Source of the DNA: Apilactobacillus zhangqiuensis | Lineage (GTDB): Bacteria; Bacillota; Bacilli; Lactobacillales; Lactobacillaceae | Assembly (NCBI RefSeq): GCF_019656215.1 | Contig: NZ_BPLK01000005.1 | Coordinates: 1 to 64,000, forward strand | Direction of reading: 5' to 3' | Length of the DNA: 64,000 nt | Shown here: in pieces, positions 25,803-35,803 of the stretch | Numbering within the stretch: position 1 is the stretch's first letter | How the letters are laid out: each line of letters begins with the position of its first letter | Position numbers and translations under genes: made by a program | The notes under the pieces: generated by a model | What the model was told of the DNA's origin: nothing | The model's input: only the letters and a program-made list of their open reading frames with translations | The model's database searches: none

Positions 25803-27164
25803 TTATCTATAACGTTGCGAACTATTCTTCTTGGACTTTCTCTTACGACGTCCTTCTTCTCTTTGTTTGATACGACGATTCATTTCATCGTTTCTCTTAA
25901 GCTCTTGTTTAATCTTATTCTTGTAACCTGGCTTAACGTTTCTCTTCTTCTTTTTAATCATACCAATCATGGTTGGTTCTAGCTTATCATGACCACGACG
26001 GTGTGACTTTCTACGGTTACGATCGTAAGTGTCTTCGACACGACCACCTCTAATTACCTTTGGCTTAAATGAAATGCCCATCTTTTCCAATGCGTCAATT
26101 TCATCTTCTTCATCAGGTTCATAAAGAGTTACAGCTGTTCCTGGCATGTTGTTTCGACCAGTTCTACCAACACGGTGAATGAAGTATTCCAAGTCTTCTG
26201 GAATGTCATCATTAATAACATCAGAAACACCTTCAATATCAATTCCACGTGCGGCTAAATCAGTGGCTACAACATATTGGAATTCAAGATTTTGAATTTG
26301 TTTCATTGTTCTCTTACGTTCACGTGGTGTTAAATCACCAGAAACGATACCAACCTTTAATCCTTGGTTACGTAAGAATTCGTAAATTTGTTCAACACGT
26401 TTTCTGGTGTTGGCAAAGATTAATACAAGGTAAGGTTCACCCATAGTGATTAACTTGTAGATTAAGTCATTCTTGTTTTGACCCTTAGTTGAAATCAACC
26501 AGTTATCAATTGTTGGACTGATAACAGTTCTGTTAGGAATATTTTCAACGTATGGGTTTTCAAGATACTTCTTCAAGAATGGTTTTAATTTTTGTGGAAT
26601 AGTTGCTGAGAACACCATCATTTGAACATCCTTACCAAAGCTGGCAGCAATGTTATCAATATCATTTAGAAAACCTAAATCTAATGTCATATCAGCTTCA
26701 TCAATTACTAGTTGAGTAGCAGTATGAACTTGTAAATGTTGACCCTTAATTAAGTCTGAAATACGACCTGGAGTTCCAATTACGATTTGTGGTTGTTCAT
26801 TTTTTAGTTTTTCAATTTGTCTAACCTTATCAGTACCACCAACGTAGTTAGCGATATGAATAGTCTTATCTGAATGCTTAGCTAATTGCTTAGCATTGTT
26901 GTAAATTTGGTAAGCTAATTCACGACTAGGAGTGGTGATAACAGCTTGTACTTCCAAAGTATCCACGTCTAAGTTATCAAAAATTGGTAACAAGAACGCA
27001 TGTGTCTTACCACTACCAGTGGCTGATTGACCAACAACACTTCTACCCTTACGGATTTCAGGAATAATCTTTTCTTGAATTGCGGTTGGTTCTCTAAAAT
27101 TTAATTCATCTAAAGCATCCATGATGAATGGCTTTAAATCATATTGCTTAAATGTACTTGGCAT
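25803..27164 (-). CDS. cshB: DEAD-box RNA helicase (CshB type)
   Basis: A 453-residue DEAD-box helicase that remodels RNA, typically in cold-shock and ribosome or mRNA metabolism. Motifs: the Q motif with FREPTAIQEKIIP, SATGSGKTH (Walker A), DEADMTLDLG, SAT, and HRVGRTGR. The last 70 residues are a lysine/arginine-rich tail for RNA binding. The position between nrnA and alaS is common in lactobacilli and suggests CshB rather than CshA. Confidence 0.9.
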   Translation of the reverse strand: MPSTFKQYDLKPFIMDALDELNFREPTAIQEKIIPEIRKGRSVVGQSATGSGKTHAFLLPIFDNLDVDTLEVQAVITTPSRELAYQIYNNAKQLAKHSDKTIHIANYVGGTDKVRQIEKLKNEQPQIVIGTPGRISDLIKGQHLQVHTATQLVIDEADMTLDLGFLNDIDNIAASFGKDVQMMVFSATIPQKLKPFLKKYLENPYVENIPNRTVISPTIDNWLISTKGQNKNDLIYKLITMGEPYLVLIFANTRKRVEQIYEFLRNQGLKVGIVSGDLTPRERKRTMKQIQNLEFQYVVATDLAARGIDIEGVSDVINDDIPEDLEYFIHRVGRTGRNNMPGTAVTLYEPDEEDEIDALEKMGISFKPKVIRGGRVEDTYDRNRRKSHRRGHDKLEPTMIGMIKKKKRNVKPGYKNKIKQELKRNDEMNRRIKQREEGRRKRKSKKNSSQRYR

Positions 27165-27167
27165 TTA

Positions 27168-28145
27168 TTATTCTCCTTTGTAACTAGCGACTAATTCGTC
27201 TAATTTACTAATTACCGACTTGATTTCATCTTCGTCCTTAGCAGCAGCACCACTTGCCAAATCATGACCGCCACCGCCAAATTCCTTGGCTAATTCATTA
27301 ATAGCTGGTCCTTTTGATCTTAAACTAATCTTATAGGTACCATCTTCTTTTTGAATAAAGATAGCCCATGCGGTTACTTGATTAATATTGCCAGGAAGTG
27401 GCACAACGGCTGAAGTTCTTTCATTACCTAAATTGAATGGTTCCAAAACTTCATCGCTTAATACGATATAAGCGGCTCCGCTATCGGTAATACTTAGATT
27501 TTCATATACATATGCGGATAGTCTAGCCATTGGCAAATCAATTGATGATTCAATTGTGTTAACTTCACTAATTGAAAAGTCTAATTTAGCCAATTTAGAT
27601 GCTACCCTAAATGTGTTTGATGAAGTAGATGGATATTTGAAACGACCAGTGTCACCAATAATACCAGCGTATAATAAGCGACCTGAATTTGCGTTAATCT
27701 TTAACTTCTTTGATGATTCAAACAAATCATAGATTAATTCAGATGTACTTGATGCTTCTGGTTTTACCCACATAATGTCTCCAAATTGGTCATCATTTGG
27801 ATGGTGATCAATCTTAATCATCATTTTACCTTGAGTATATCTATCATCATCAACTCGAGGTTGGTTAGCAGTATCAACAACGATAACTAATGCATTTTTG
27901 TATACATCGTCATCAATTTCATCGGTTGTTCCTAACCAATCAAAACTTTGATATTGCTTTCCAACACAGTAAACCTTCTTTTTGGGGAAAGATTCCTTGA
28001 TGATGTTAGCCAATCCCATTTGAGAACCATATGCATCTGGATCTGGTCGTTGGTGTCTATGGATAATAATGGTATCAAAATCGCAAATGGCTTTAATAAT
28101 TTTACTTTGCGTTGATATATTGAAAAAATTAAACATTTTACTCAT
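27168..28145 (-). CDS. nrnA: DHH-family nanoRNase / pAp phosphatase
   Basis: A 325-residue DHH/DHHA1 phosphoesterase that degrades 2-5 nt RNAs and 3'-phosphoadenosine 5'-phosphate. The metal motifs HRHQRPDPDAYGS, DTANQPR, and DHHPNDD are intact, and the C-terminal DHHA1 domain ends with GGGGHDLASGA. GGAG precedes the ATG at 28145. It is followed three bases later by cshB, linking two RNA-metabolism genes. Confidence 0.92.
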   Translation of the reverse strand: MSKMFNFFNISTQSKIIKAICDFDTIIIHRHQRPDPDAYGSQMGLANIIKESFPKKKVYCVGKQYQSFDWLGTTDEIDDDVYKNALVIVVDTANQPRVDDDRYTQGKMMIKIDHHPNDDQFGDIMWVKPEASSTSELIYDLFESSKKLKINANSGRLLYAGIIGDTGRFKYPSTSSNTFRVASKLAKLDFSISEVNTIESSIDLPMARLSAYVYENLSITDSGAAYIVLSDEVLEPFNLGNERTSAVVPLPGNINQVTAWAIFIQKEDGTYKISLRSKGPAINELAKEFGGGGHDLASGAAAKDEDEIKSVISKLDELVASYKGE

Positions 28146-28226
28146 AATCGCTCCTAATATCCTTCTAAAAATTCATAACATAATTATATCATATGGTCAT
28201 TTATGTTGTTTAGGGCTTTAACAGAC

Positions 28227-28266
28227 AAAAGAGACAACCTTCAGCGGTGCTGAAAACTGTCTCTTT
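28227..28266 (-). terminator. Terminator after yajC
   Basis: On the minus strand, GAAAGAGACAGTTTTCAG and CTGAAGGTTGTCTCTTTT form a stem ending in a short T-run. It ends the long rny-to-yajC gene string. Confidence 0.82.
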
Positions 28267-28273
28267 CAACTTA

Positions 28274-28597
28274 TTATTTGTCTTCTTTAACTTCTTTAGT
28301 TTCTTCTTTTGAGTCTTCAGACTTAGCATCAGCAACACGGTCAGTTACCTTTGCAATTGCGTTTAGGTCAAATACTAAGAAGATACCGTCACAATCTAAA
28401 GTAACAGTCTTTTCTTCTTCGTCGATGTCGTCAACGATACCGTGTAAGCGACCGATAGTTGTAACGTGGTCACCTTTTTGAAGTTGTCTCAAAGTTTCTG
28501 CGTGTTTTTGTTGTTGTTTCTTTTGTGGTCTAATAACCAAGAAATACATAATCGCAAATAACACGATTAAAATAATAAATCCACTGTAGTTAGCCAT
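28274..28597 (-). CDS. yajC: Preprotein translocase subunit YajC
   Basis: A 107-residue YajC with a single N-terminal membrane helix (about 5-21), the conserved FLVIRPQKKQQQKH, and a DHVTTIGRLHGIVDDI beta segment. It accompanies SecDF-YidC. In many lactobacilli queA and tgt lie between ruvB and yajC; here yajC follows ruvB after 67 bases. Confidence 0.92.
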   Translation of the reverse strand: MANYSGFIILIVLFAIMYFLVIRPQKKQQQKHAETLRQLQKGDHVTTIGRLHGIVDDIDEEEKTVTLDCDGIFLVFDLNAIAKVTDRVADAKSEDSKEETKEVKEDK

Positions 28598-28664
28598 TAT
28601 AGTTCACCGTACCTCTCATAATTTAATATATATCTTATCAAAATTATCATTAATAGTCCAGTTT

Positions 28665-29675
28665 TTAATTATCACGGTTGATTGGATAATTAAGGTGATG
28701 ATAACCATTATCAGTTACCACTCTCCCCCTGGCAGTTCGTTTAATATAACCAATTTGAAGTAAGTATGGTTCATACATTTCTTCGATTGTATTTACCTCT
28801 TCTCCAATATTAGCAGCAAGTGTTGATACCCCGACAGGACCACCATTGTAAAACTCAATCATGGTCTTTAGCAACTTAATATCAGTTGCATCTAGTCCTT
28901 CATTATCAACACCTAACATTTTAAGTGAAGTATCAACAATGTCGACATCAACGTTTCCATCGTTAGATACTTGTGCAAAATCACGCACTCGTTTTAATAA
29001 ACGATTAGCAATTCTAGGTGTTCCTCTAGAACGTCTAGCAATTTCGTGTGCCCCTTGATCGTATATCTTGGTATGGAAAATATCTGCCGAACGTAAAACA
29101 ATATCCTGTAAATCTTCAGTATTGTAGTATTTCATGTGTTCAACAATTCCAAAACGATCTCTAAATGGAGCTGATAACAACCCAGCTCTAGTAGTTGCCC
29201 CAATCAAAGTAAATGGAGGCAAAGGCAAATGAACTGGATGAGCTGTTGGTCCCTGACCAACCACGATATCAACGCTAAAATCTTCCATTGCTGAATAAAG
29301 CATTTCTTCTACTGTCTTTGGTAGTCGATGAATTTCATCAATGAATAAAATATCACCAGGTTGTAGTTCGTTTAATAGTGCCGCTAAGTCACCAGTCTTT
29401 TCAATTGCTGGACCACTGGTGGTTTTGATGTTTGCTTCCATTTCGTTTGCAATCACCATTGCCAATGTTGTCTTTCCTAATCCAGGAGGTCCATACAACA
29501 GAACGTGGTCTAAAGTTTCTTCACGTTGTTTGGCAGCCTTGATGTACACTGACAATTCCTTTTTCAAATCGTCTTGTCCAATGTACTCTGATAAATATTG
29601 CGGACGGAGTGATTTTTCAAATGTTTCTTCAATTCTACCTTCACTATCGCCTGAGATAATGCGGTTGTCATCCAT
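28665..29675 (-). CDS. ruvB: Holliday junction branch-migration ATPase RuvB
   Basis: A 336-residue AAA+ motor that drives branch migration with RuvA. Walker [10 protein letters not shown] lies at 62-70, Walker [10 protein letters not shown], sensor 1 GATTRAG, the arginine finger region PFRDRFG, and a winged-helix C-terminal domain with RTARGR. AGGAGG precedes the ATG. It follows ruvA by 13 bases. Confidence 0.96.
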   Translation of the reverse strand: MDDNRIISGDSEGRIEETFEKSLRPQYLSEYIGQDDLKKELSVYIKAAKQREETLDHVLLYGPPGLGKTTLAMVIANEMEANIKTTSGPAIEKTGDLAALLNELQPGDILFIDEIHRLPKTVEEMLYSAMEDFSVDIVVGQGPTAHPVHLPLPPFTLIGATTRAGLLSAPFRDRFGIVEHMKYYNTEDLQDIVLRSADIFHTKIYDQGAHEIARRSRGTPRIANRLLKRVRDFAQVSNDGNVDVDIVDTSLKMLGVDNEGLDATDIKLLKTMIEFYNGGPVGVSTLAANIGEEVNTIEEMYEPYLLQIGYIKRTARGRVVTDNGYHHLNYPINRDN

Positions 29676-29688
29676 TTAATACTCCTCC

Positions 29689-30306
29689 TTAAAATTTAGT
29701 TACAGCACTTAAACCTTGTCTCAAATAATCTTCAGTTGTTGTTACTTCGATGTCTTCAAGTGCCTTTCTGGCCTTCTTGATATCACGTGCTGAATATCCC
29801 AATTCGCTTAATGCTTCAAGTGCATCTTCAAGTGCTTGGTTATCTGACTTATCGTCTGATGAAGGATGGTTTTCAGCAGTAAAGTCATCGAATAATGATG
29901 GTGCAATGTCGTCTAACTTGCCCTTCAAATCAAGAATGATTTGCTTAGCCGTCTTTTGACCAACACCAGGGAACTTTGTTAAGTAAGTAACGTTTTCTGT
30001 GTTAATTGCATTCAATAATGATTGTGGATCATTACCAGCAATAATTGCTAACGCACTCTTTGGGCCAATCCCAGATACATTTAGCAATTTTTCAAATATT
30101 GATTTTAATTCTCGACTTGAGAATCCGTAAAGTAGTTGTGAAGAATCAGTCACTGCTTGGTGAATGTATACTTTCACTTGTTCTTTACTATCTACTTGGT
30201 ATACATAAGGATTTGATGTGTATACCAGGTATCCAATCCCGTTTACATCAACTACGATGTATCCTGGTTGAACGTCTTCAATGGTTCCTTTTAAATATTC
30301 AAACAT
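29689..30306 (-). CDS. ruvA: Holliday junction DNA helicase subunit RuvA
   Basis: A 205-residue RuvA with the OB-fold domain I (MFEYLKGTIEDV), a helix-hairpin-helix domain II containing VSGIGPKSALAI and FPGVGQKTAKQII, and the flexible C-terminal domain III that touches RuvB. It tetramerises on Holliday junctions. It lies 13 bases after mutL and belongs to the mutS-mutL-ruvA-ruvB string. Confidence 0.95.
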   Translation of the reverse strand: MFEYLKGTIEDVQPGYIVVDVNGIGYLVYTSNPYVYQVDSKEQVKVYIHQAVTDSSQLLYGFSSRELKSIFEKLLNVSGIGPKSALAIIAGNDPQSLLNAINTENVTYLTKFPGVGQKTAKQIILDLKGKLDDIAPSLFDDFTAENHPSSDDKSDNQALEDALEALSELGYSARDIKKARKALEDIEVTTTEDYLRQGLSAVTKF

Positions 30307-30319
30307 AGTCTATCCTCGA

Positions 30320-32260
30320 TTACATAAAATTATCGTTAGTATGTGGGTCTTGAATTCGTTTGAACATCTTTTCCATATCTGTATTAGAAAAAGATACTAA
30401 AACTGGTCTGCCATGAGGGCAATTAAATGGATTATTAACAGTCGCCAATTCATCTAACAAATGAACCGCTTGTTTTCTATCCAAATGATGGTTAGCCTTA
30501 ATTGCTTGCTTACAACTCATCATAATTGCTGTTTCAGCTCTAAAGGCAGCTACCGAGATATTCTTATGATTAATGACCCAATCAATCATTTCTCGAATTG
30601 TTTCTTCCTCGCTACCTTCTTCAATCCATGTTGGATGTTGCTTTACCACAAAGCTGTTTTTACCAAACGGTTCAACGTTTAAGCCAACTTCTTTTAGCAT
30701 CCCCAACTTTTCCTGAATAATTAACGCATCTCGATTAGGATAGTCCAAAACCAGTGGCACTAACAAACTTTGTTGATCATTAGATACCTCACCAATTTCG
30801 GTTCTTAATCGTTCATAGTTAATTCTTTCTTGAGCAGCATGTTGGTCGACAATGTACATGCCGTCATCTGATTCAGCAATTAAATAAGTTCCATGAAGTT
30901 GACCAATATACAATAGCTTAGGAAAACGTGGTTGGTCATCATTATTTGCGAACACGTCATCAGTAACTTCAGTTTCCCCAAACGGAGTTACTGGGTGTTC
31001 ATATCGATGAGCAAAACTTTGAACGTCTTCATCATTCAATTGAACCTTATTACTAATGTAAATAGCATCAATATCAGAAGTCTTAATGTCTTCTTTAGGC
31101 GTTTCTTCTTCCTCTTTTGCTTGAGGTTGTAAAACGGGTTCAACATAATCGTTAACTAAGGGTTCACTCTTAGGTTCTTCCCTTGTACTTGAATATTGAT
31201 TAATTTGCATTTGCAACTGTTCGTTTGTGTATCTTGGTTGCACTGCACGATCCCTAGTCATAACTTCAGGAATTAAGTTTTCTTGATAAATCGTATCATA
31301 GATTGTTTTAGCAACCAAATTGCATAATTGGTCTTCCTTACTAATTCTAACGGTCTGCTTAGTTGGATGAACGTTTACATCAGTTAAAACCGGATCCAAT
31401 TCGATATTTAACACCGCAATAGGATATCGACCAACCATTAGCTTAGAACCGTACCCATCCGTAATTGCTTTGAATAGTGCATAGTTTTTAACGTATCTTC
31501 CATTCAAGGTAATTGTGACGTAATTTCTAGAAGCCCTCGTTAGTTCAGGTAAACTCACAAAGCCACTAATCTTAAAGTCATTATCAGCATTTTCAATCTT
31601 AATGATTCGTTTTAAATTCTTGGCACCATAAATGTCACCAATCACTTGTTGTAATTGACCTCTACCAGACGTTCTTAGAATTTCTCTTTGGTTGTGTACC
31701 AATGAAAATGCGATATCTGGATGACCAATCGCTAAACGATCAACAATGTCTGAAATCTTGGCTAGTTCGGTCTTGATGGTTTTCATGTATTTCAATCTGG
31801 CCGGTGTATTAAAGAATAAGTCCTCAACGCAGATGCTAGTACCTCTTCTAGCTTCTGCTGGCTTAATTTCCTTAATCTCACCACCCTTAATATGAATTTG
31901 AGTCCCTTCATCCCCGGTCGATGTTTTCAAATGCACATCGGATACTGAAGCAATCGAAGGCAAGGCTTCACCACGAAAACCTAATGATTGGACCTTAAAG
32001 AGATCCCTTTGGTTATTAATCTTACTTGTTGCGTGACGTTTAAAGGCAATTTCGACATCATCGTGATTAATCCCAATCCCATCATCGATAATTTCGACTT
32101 TCTTTAATCCTGCATCTTCAATATTGATATCAATTTGCGTACTTTGCGCATCAATTGAATTTTCAACTAGTTCTTTTACAACTGAAGCTGGTCTTTCAAC
32201 AACTTCACCGGCTGCAATTTGATCAGCAAGAATTGTCGATAATTCATGTATTTTATGCAA
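30320..32260 (-). CDS. mutL: DNA mismatch repair protein MutL
   Basis: A 646-residue MutL. The GHKL ATPase domain shows the ENSIDA, DDGIGI and GFRGEALPS motifs. A variable linker (about 340-440) follows, then a C-terminal endonuclease domain with the DQHAxxExxxxE metal motif (DQHAAQERINYE) and CPHGRP, so it is the nicking type expected in bacteria without MutH. The start is a TTG (32260), after GAGGTG. It follows mutS by 15 bases. Confidence 0.95.
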   Translation of the reverse strand: MHKIHELSTILADQIAAGEVVERPASVVKELVENSIDAQSTQIDINIEDAGLKKVEIIDDGIGINHDDVEIAFKRHATSKINNQRDLFKVQSLGFRGEALPSIASVSDVHLKTSTGDEGTQIHIKGGEIKEIKPAEARRGTSICVEDLFFNTPARLKYMKTIKTELAKISDIVDRLAIGHPDIAFSLVHNQREILRTSGRGQLQQVIGDIYGAKNLKRIIKIENADNDFKISGFVSLPELTRASRNYVTITLNGRYVKNYALFKAITDGYGSKLMVGRYPIAVLNIELDPVLTDVNVHPTKQTVRISKEDQLCNLVAKTIYDTIYQENLIPEVMTRDRAVQPRYTNEQLQMQINQYSSTREEPKSEPLVNDYVEPVLQPQAKEEEETPKEDIKTSDIDAIYISNKVQLNDEDVQSFAHRYEHPVTPFGETEVTDDVFANNDDQPRFPKLLYIGQLHGTYLIAESDDGMYIVDQHAAQERINYERLRTEIGEVSNDQQSLLVPLVLDYPNRDALIIQEKLGMLKEVGLNVEPFGKNSFVVKQHPTWIEEGSEEETIREMIDWVINHKNISVAAFRAETAIMMSCKQAIKANHHLDRKQAVHLLDELATVNNPFNCPHGRPVLVSFSNTDMEKMFKRIQDPHTNDNFM

Positions 32261-32275
32261 GATTAATCACCTCAT

Positions 32276-34897
32276 TTATTTATCCATTTCGCGTTTCCAT
32301 TTATATACTTCATTCATAATATCCATTGGTGTCTTAGACATCAAGTCTAAGTCCTTAATGGCCTTTAGAATCTTGTCTTCGCCACTCTTACGTTTTGGCT
32401 TCTTAGTTTCTTTAACATCGCCAAACAATGAAAGTTGTTGTTCTGATTCATCAATTTCATTTTCGACAACTGGACTACTCTTTTCAGCCATGACAACTTT
32501 ATCTGTATTGGTCTTTTCATTGTTGCTTTCTAGGTCACTCAAGATGACGTCTGCTCTAGACAACAATTCATTTGGTAAACCAGCTAGTTTGGCAACGTGG
32601 ATACCGTATGATTTATCAGCAGCACCCTTCTTAACTTTGTGTAAGAAGACTAGTTCACCATTTCTTTCAACCGCACCAACATGCACATTTTGTAGTTCAT
32701 CCAATGAATCAGCTAATTCAGTTAATTCATGATAATGAGTAGAAAATAGTGTCTTGGCGTGAATATGATTGTGAACATATTCAATGATTGATTGAGCTAA
32801 CGCCATACCGTCGTATGTCGCAGTTCCTCTACCAATTTCATCGAATAGAATCAAACTGTTTTCGGTTGCATTTTGAATCGCTTGATTTGATTCCTTCATT
32901 TCGACCATAAAGGTACTTTGACCAGAAATTAAATCGTCAGCGGCACCAATTCTGGTAAAGATTTGGTCAAAAATTGGCATTTTTGCTGACTTCGCAGGAA
33001 CGAAACAACCAATTTGAGCCATGATGACCGTCAAAGCCAATTGACGCATGTAAGTACTCTTACCGGACATGTTGGGACCAGTAATCAATAGTACGTTAGT
33101 ACCCGGATCCATAATGACATCATTTGGTACGTAGGATTGGTGTCCCATTACCTTTTCAACCACCGGATGTCTACCATCAACAATTTCTAATTTGTGTTCA
33201 TCATTTAGACTTGGACGAACCAATCTGTATTCATCAGAAATCGATGCAAAGCTTTGCATTACGTCCAAACTAGATACTGCATTGGCTAGTTTTTGTAGTC
33301 TTTGGATTGCACTCTTAACAACATCACGGACTTCACTGAATAGTTCATATTCAAGTGTCTTTGACTTTTCTTGTGCTTCAATGATTAACTTTTCTTTTTC
33401 CTTTAGTTCAGGAGTAGAAAATCTTTCAGCATTAGTTAGGGTTTGTTTTCTTTCATATCTATCATCTGGTAACTTGCTTAAGTTAGCCTTTGATACTTCA
33501 ATGTAATAACCAAAGACATGGTTGTAACCAATCTTTAGATTATTAATACCGGTAAGTTCACGTTCTTTGCTTTCTAGTTCAGCAATCCATTGCTTACCGT
33601 TATTCATTGCATCCCTGTATTGATCCAACATTTGGTTGTAGCCATCTTTAATAACCCCACCATCTGTTACAGAAATTGGAGGTTCTTCTGTGATTGCCTT
33701 ATCGATTAATTCAGATACTTCATCAACGGGGTCTAAATCATTATTGATTTCATCAAATGATTTAGTATCCATTTCATCTAGAATGTATTTAATCTTTGGA
33801 ATTTGTTGAAGTGATGTCTTTAGTTGAACTAAGTCACGACCGTTAACTGAACCAAAGGAAACCTTACCAGCAAGTCGTTCTAGGTCATAAACCTTAACTA
33901 ACATGTCAGTGATTTCACTACGTTCGTAGTAATGATTTAATAAGTCATCAACTTGATTTTGACGGTTTTCAATTGATGCTTTATCGATTAGTGGATGGTC
34001 AATCCATTCACGTAATTTTCTACCGCCCATTGCCGTCTTAGTTTCATCCAATAACCACAATAAGCTACCTGACTTCTTGTTGGTTCTAAGGTTCTTGGTT
34101 AATTCCAGGTTATATTGTGAATTGTGGTCCATCTTCAAGAATTCGGCAGGCTTGTAAGCAATTGCTGCCTTCATGTGAGAAAGACTACGCTTTTGAGTAT
34201 CTACAATGTATGTAGTTAGTCGATTAACTACCTGCTTTTCTAGGTCTTGTCTTAATCCTTCAGAAAGATATTGCATGTCATCTAGTTCTTTAATGTCATC
34301 TTGGTATGAAACTAGGATTCCAACTTTATTGATTAATGCGACGTCTTTTTCTGGAATTTCTGGATTAACAATTACTTCCTTAGTCTGTAAGGTCATTAAC
34401 TCGTTTAAAACACTGTTCATGTTACTTAAAACAGTGGTCTTCAATTCACCAGTGGATAGTTCAGCGTACGCAAAGCCATAACCATCATTAGAATATTCAA
34501 TTGCTGTTAAGTAGTTGTTATCCTTTGCATTTTCGGCACCCATTGTTGTTCTAGTACCTGGAGTCACTAGTTGGGTAACGGCTCTTTTAACCATTCCCTT
34601 TGCCAACTTAGGATCTTCCATTTGTTCTACAATCGCAACCTTATATCCCTTATCGATTAAGGTATCGATGTATGATTCTACCGCCTTGTGTGGCACACCA
34701 CACATTGGGATTGGATTGTCAGCATTCTTACTTCTTGAAGTTAATGTAAGTTCAAGAATTTGTGCTCCCTTAACCGCATCTTCGTTGAACATTTCATAAA
34801 AGTCACCAAGACGATAAAAGACAAAAGCATCTGGGTATTGATCTTTTACTTTTTGATATTGTTCCATCATTGGTGTTTGTTTAGTTTTACTAGCCAT
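32276..34897 (-). CDS. mutS: DNA mismatch repair protein MutS
   Basis: An 873-residue mismatch-recognition ATPase. The N-terminal mismatch domain has the intercalating [11 protein letters not shown] segment at 27-37, and the ATPase domain has Walker [10 protein letters not shown] (about 610) and the DEIGRGT Walker B. The C terminus carries a beta-clamp-like QLSLFG motif. AAGGAGG precedes the ATG. It is transcribed with ymdB upstream and mutL downstream. Confidence 0.96.
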   Translation of the reverse strand: MASKTKQTPMMEQYQKVKDQYPDAFVFYRLGDFYEMFNEDAVKGAQILELTLTSRSKNADNPIPMCGVPHKAVESYIDTLIDKGYKVAIVEQMEDPKLAKGMVKRAVTQLVTPGTRTTMGAENAKDNNYLTAIEYSNDGYGFAYAELSTGELKTTVLSNMNSVLNELMTLQTKEVIVNPEIPEKDVALINKVGILVSYQDDIKELDDMQYLSEGLRQDLEKQVVNRLTTYIVDTQKRSLSHMKAAIAYKPAEFLKMDHNSQYNLELTKNLRTNKKSGSLLWLLDETKTAMGGRKLREWIDHPLIDKASIENRQNQVDDLLNHYYERSEITDMLVKVYDLERLAGKVSFGSVNGRDLVQLKTSLQQIPKIKYILDEMDTKSFDEINNDLDPVDEVSELIDKAITEEPPISVTDGGVIKDGYNQMLDQYRDAMNNGKQWIAELESKERELTGINNLKIGYNHVFGYYIEVSKANLSKLPDDRYERKQTLTNAERFSTPELKEKEKLIIEAQEKSKTLEYELFSEVRDVVKSAIQRLQKLANAVSSLDVMQSFASISDEYRLVRPSLNDEHKLEIVDGRHPVVEKVMGHQSYVPNDVIMDPGTNVLLITGPNMSGKSTYMRQLALTVIMAQIGCFVPAKSAKMPIFDQIFTRIGAADDLISGQSTFMVEMKESNQAIQNATENSLILFDEIGRGTATYDGMALAQSIIEYVHNHIHAKTLFSTHYHELTELADSLDELQNVHVGAVERNGELVFLHKVKKGAADKSYGIHVAKLAGLPNELLSRADVILSDLESNNEKTNTDKVVMAEKSSPVVENEIDESEQQLSLFGDVKETKKPKRKSGEDKILKAIKDLDLMSKTPMDIMNEVYKWKREMDK

Positions 34898-34920
34898 TAA
34901 AACAATATCCTCCTTTGCTA

Positions 34921-35721
34921 CTAACCTTTGTATGGGTGATTTGGATCAATTAATATTTTTTCAATAGATCTGGCAGTGCCATCATCTCTTAAATCAATTA
35001 CGCATCCTGAAACGATTCCACGTCCCTTTTCTTCTACTTCGAATCTAGTTGGACGTTGAGTAATAAAACGATGAATGATGTTTTCATACTTCATTCCTAA
35101 GACACTATCAAACGGCCCACACATTCCAACGTCAGAAATGAACGCTGTACCGTTTTTTAAGATTTGGTCATCATTAGTCTGCACATGAGTGTGAGTCCCC
35201 ACAATCGCAGAAATTTGACCATCTAGATACATTGCCATTGCTTTCTTTTCACTAGTTGTTTCAGCGTGAAAATCAACAAAAATTGCATCTGCATCCTTTT
35301 TGATTTCGTTTATTAATTCGTCAATCTTTTGGAATGGATCATCGATTGGATCGATAAAAATTCTTCCCTGTAGGTTAACAACTGCTAACTTTTTGTTATT
35401 AACGTTAATAATTGTATATCCACTACCTGGGACGTCCTTACCAGGATAATTTAGAGGGCGTACTAACTTTTTCGTATCATCGATAAAATCAAAGATTTCT
35501 TCGTTATTCCATGCATGGTTACCAAGCGTAATTACGTCAGTTCCCGCACTCATAATTTGTTTGTATACTTTTTTATTAATTCCGCGACCAAATGATGTTG
35601 AATTTTCACCATTTACAATCGTTACCTGTGGCTTGTAGTCTCTTTTTAAAATTGGTAGATATTTACTAACCATATCTACACCCAAGTTTCCTACTACGTC
35701 ACCTAAAAATAGTATTCTCAT
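34921..35721 (-). CDS. ymdB: YmdB family metallophosphoesterase (TIGR00282)
   Basis: A 266-residue calcineurin-like phosphodiesterase; in B. subtilis YmdB is a 2',3'-cyclic-nucleotide phosphodiesterase affecting RNA turnover and biofilm. Metal ligands are intact: GDVVG near residue 7, NGEN (38-41), GNHAW, VDFHAE and GTHTHVQT. The start is the ATG at 35721, after GAGG. It follows rny, the conserved rny-ymdB pairing. That its catalytic residues are intact contrasts with the degenerate RNase Y upstream. Confidence 0.92.
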   Translation of the reverse strand: MRILFLGDVVGNLGVDMVSKYLPILKRDYKPQVTIVNGENSTSFGRGINKKVYKQIMSAGTDVITLGNHAWNNEEIFDFIDDTKKLVRPLNYPGKDVPGSGYTIINVNNKKLAVVNLQGRIFIDPIDDPFQKIDELINEIKKDADAIFVDFHAETTSEKKAMAMYLDGQISAIVGTHTHVQTNDDQILKNGTAFISDVGMCGPFDSVLGMKYENIIHRFITQRPTRFEVEEKGRGIVSGCVIDLRDDGTARSIEKILIDPNHPYKG

Positions 35722-35776
35722 TTTCGTCCTCAATTCATTATTATATATATACAATTTTACACCGTTTTACATAAAA

Positions 35777-35803
35777 TAAAAAAGGGCAAAAGCCCTTTTT
35801 TAT
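35777..35803 (-). terminator. Terminator after rny
   Basis: AAAAAGGGC-TTTT-GCCCTTTTTT on the minus strand, overlapping the rny stop codon. It separates rny from ymdB, so read-through into ymdB-mutS is probably partial. Confidence 0.85.
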
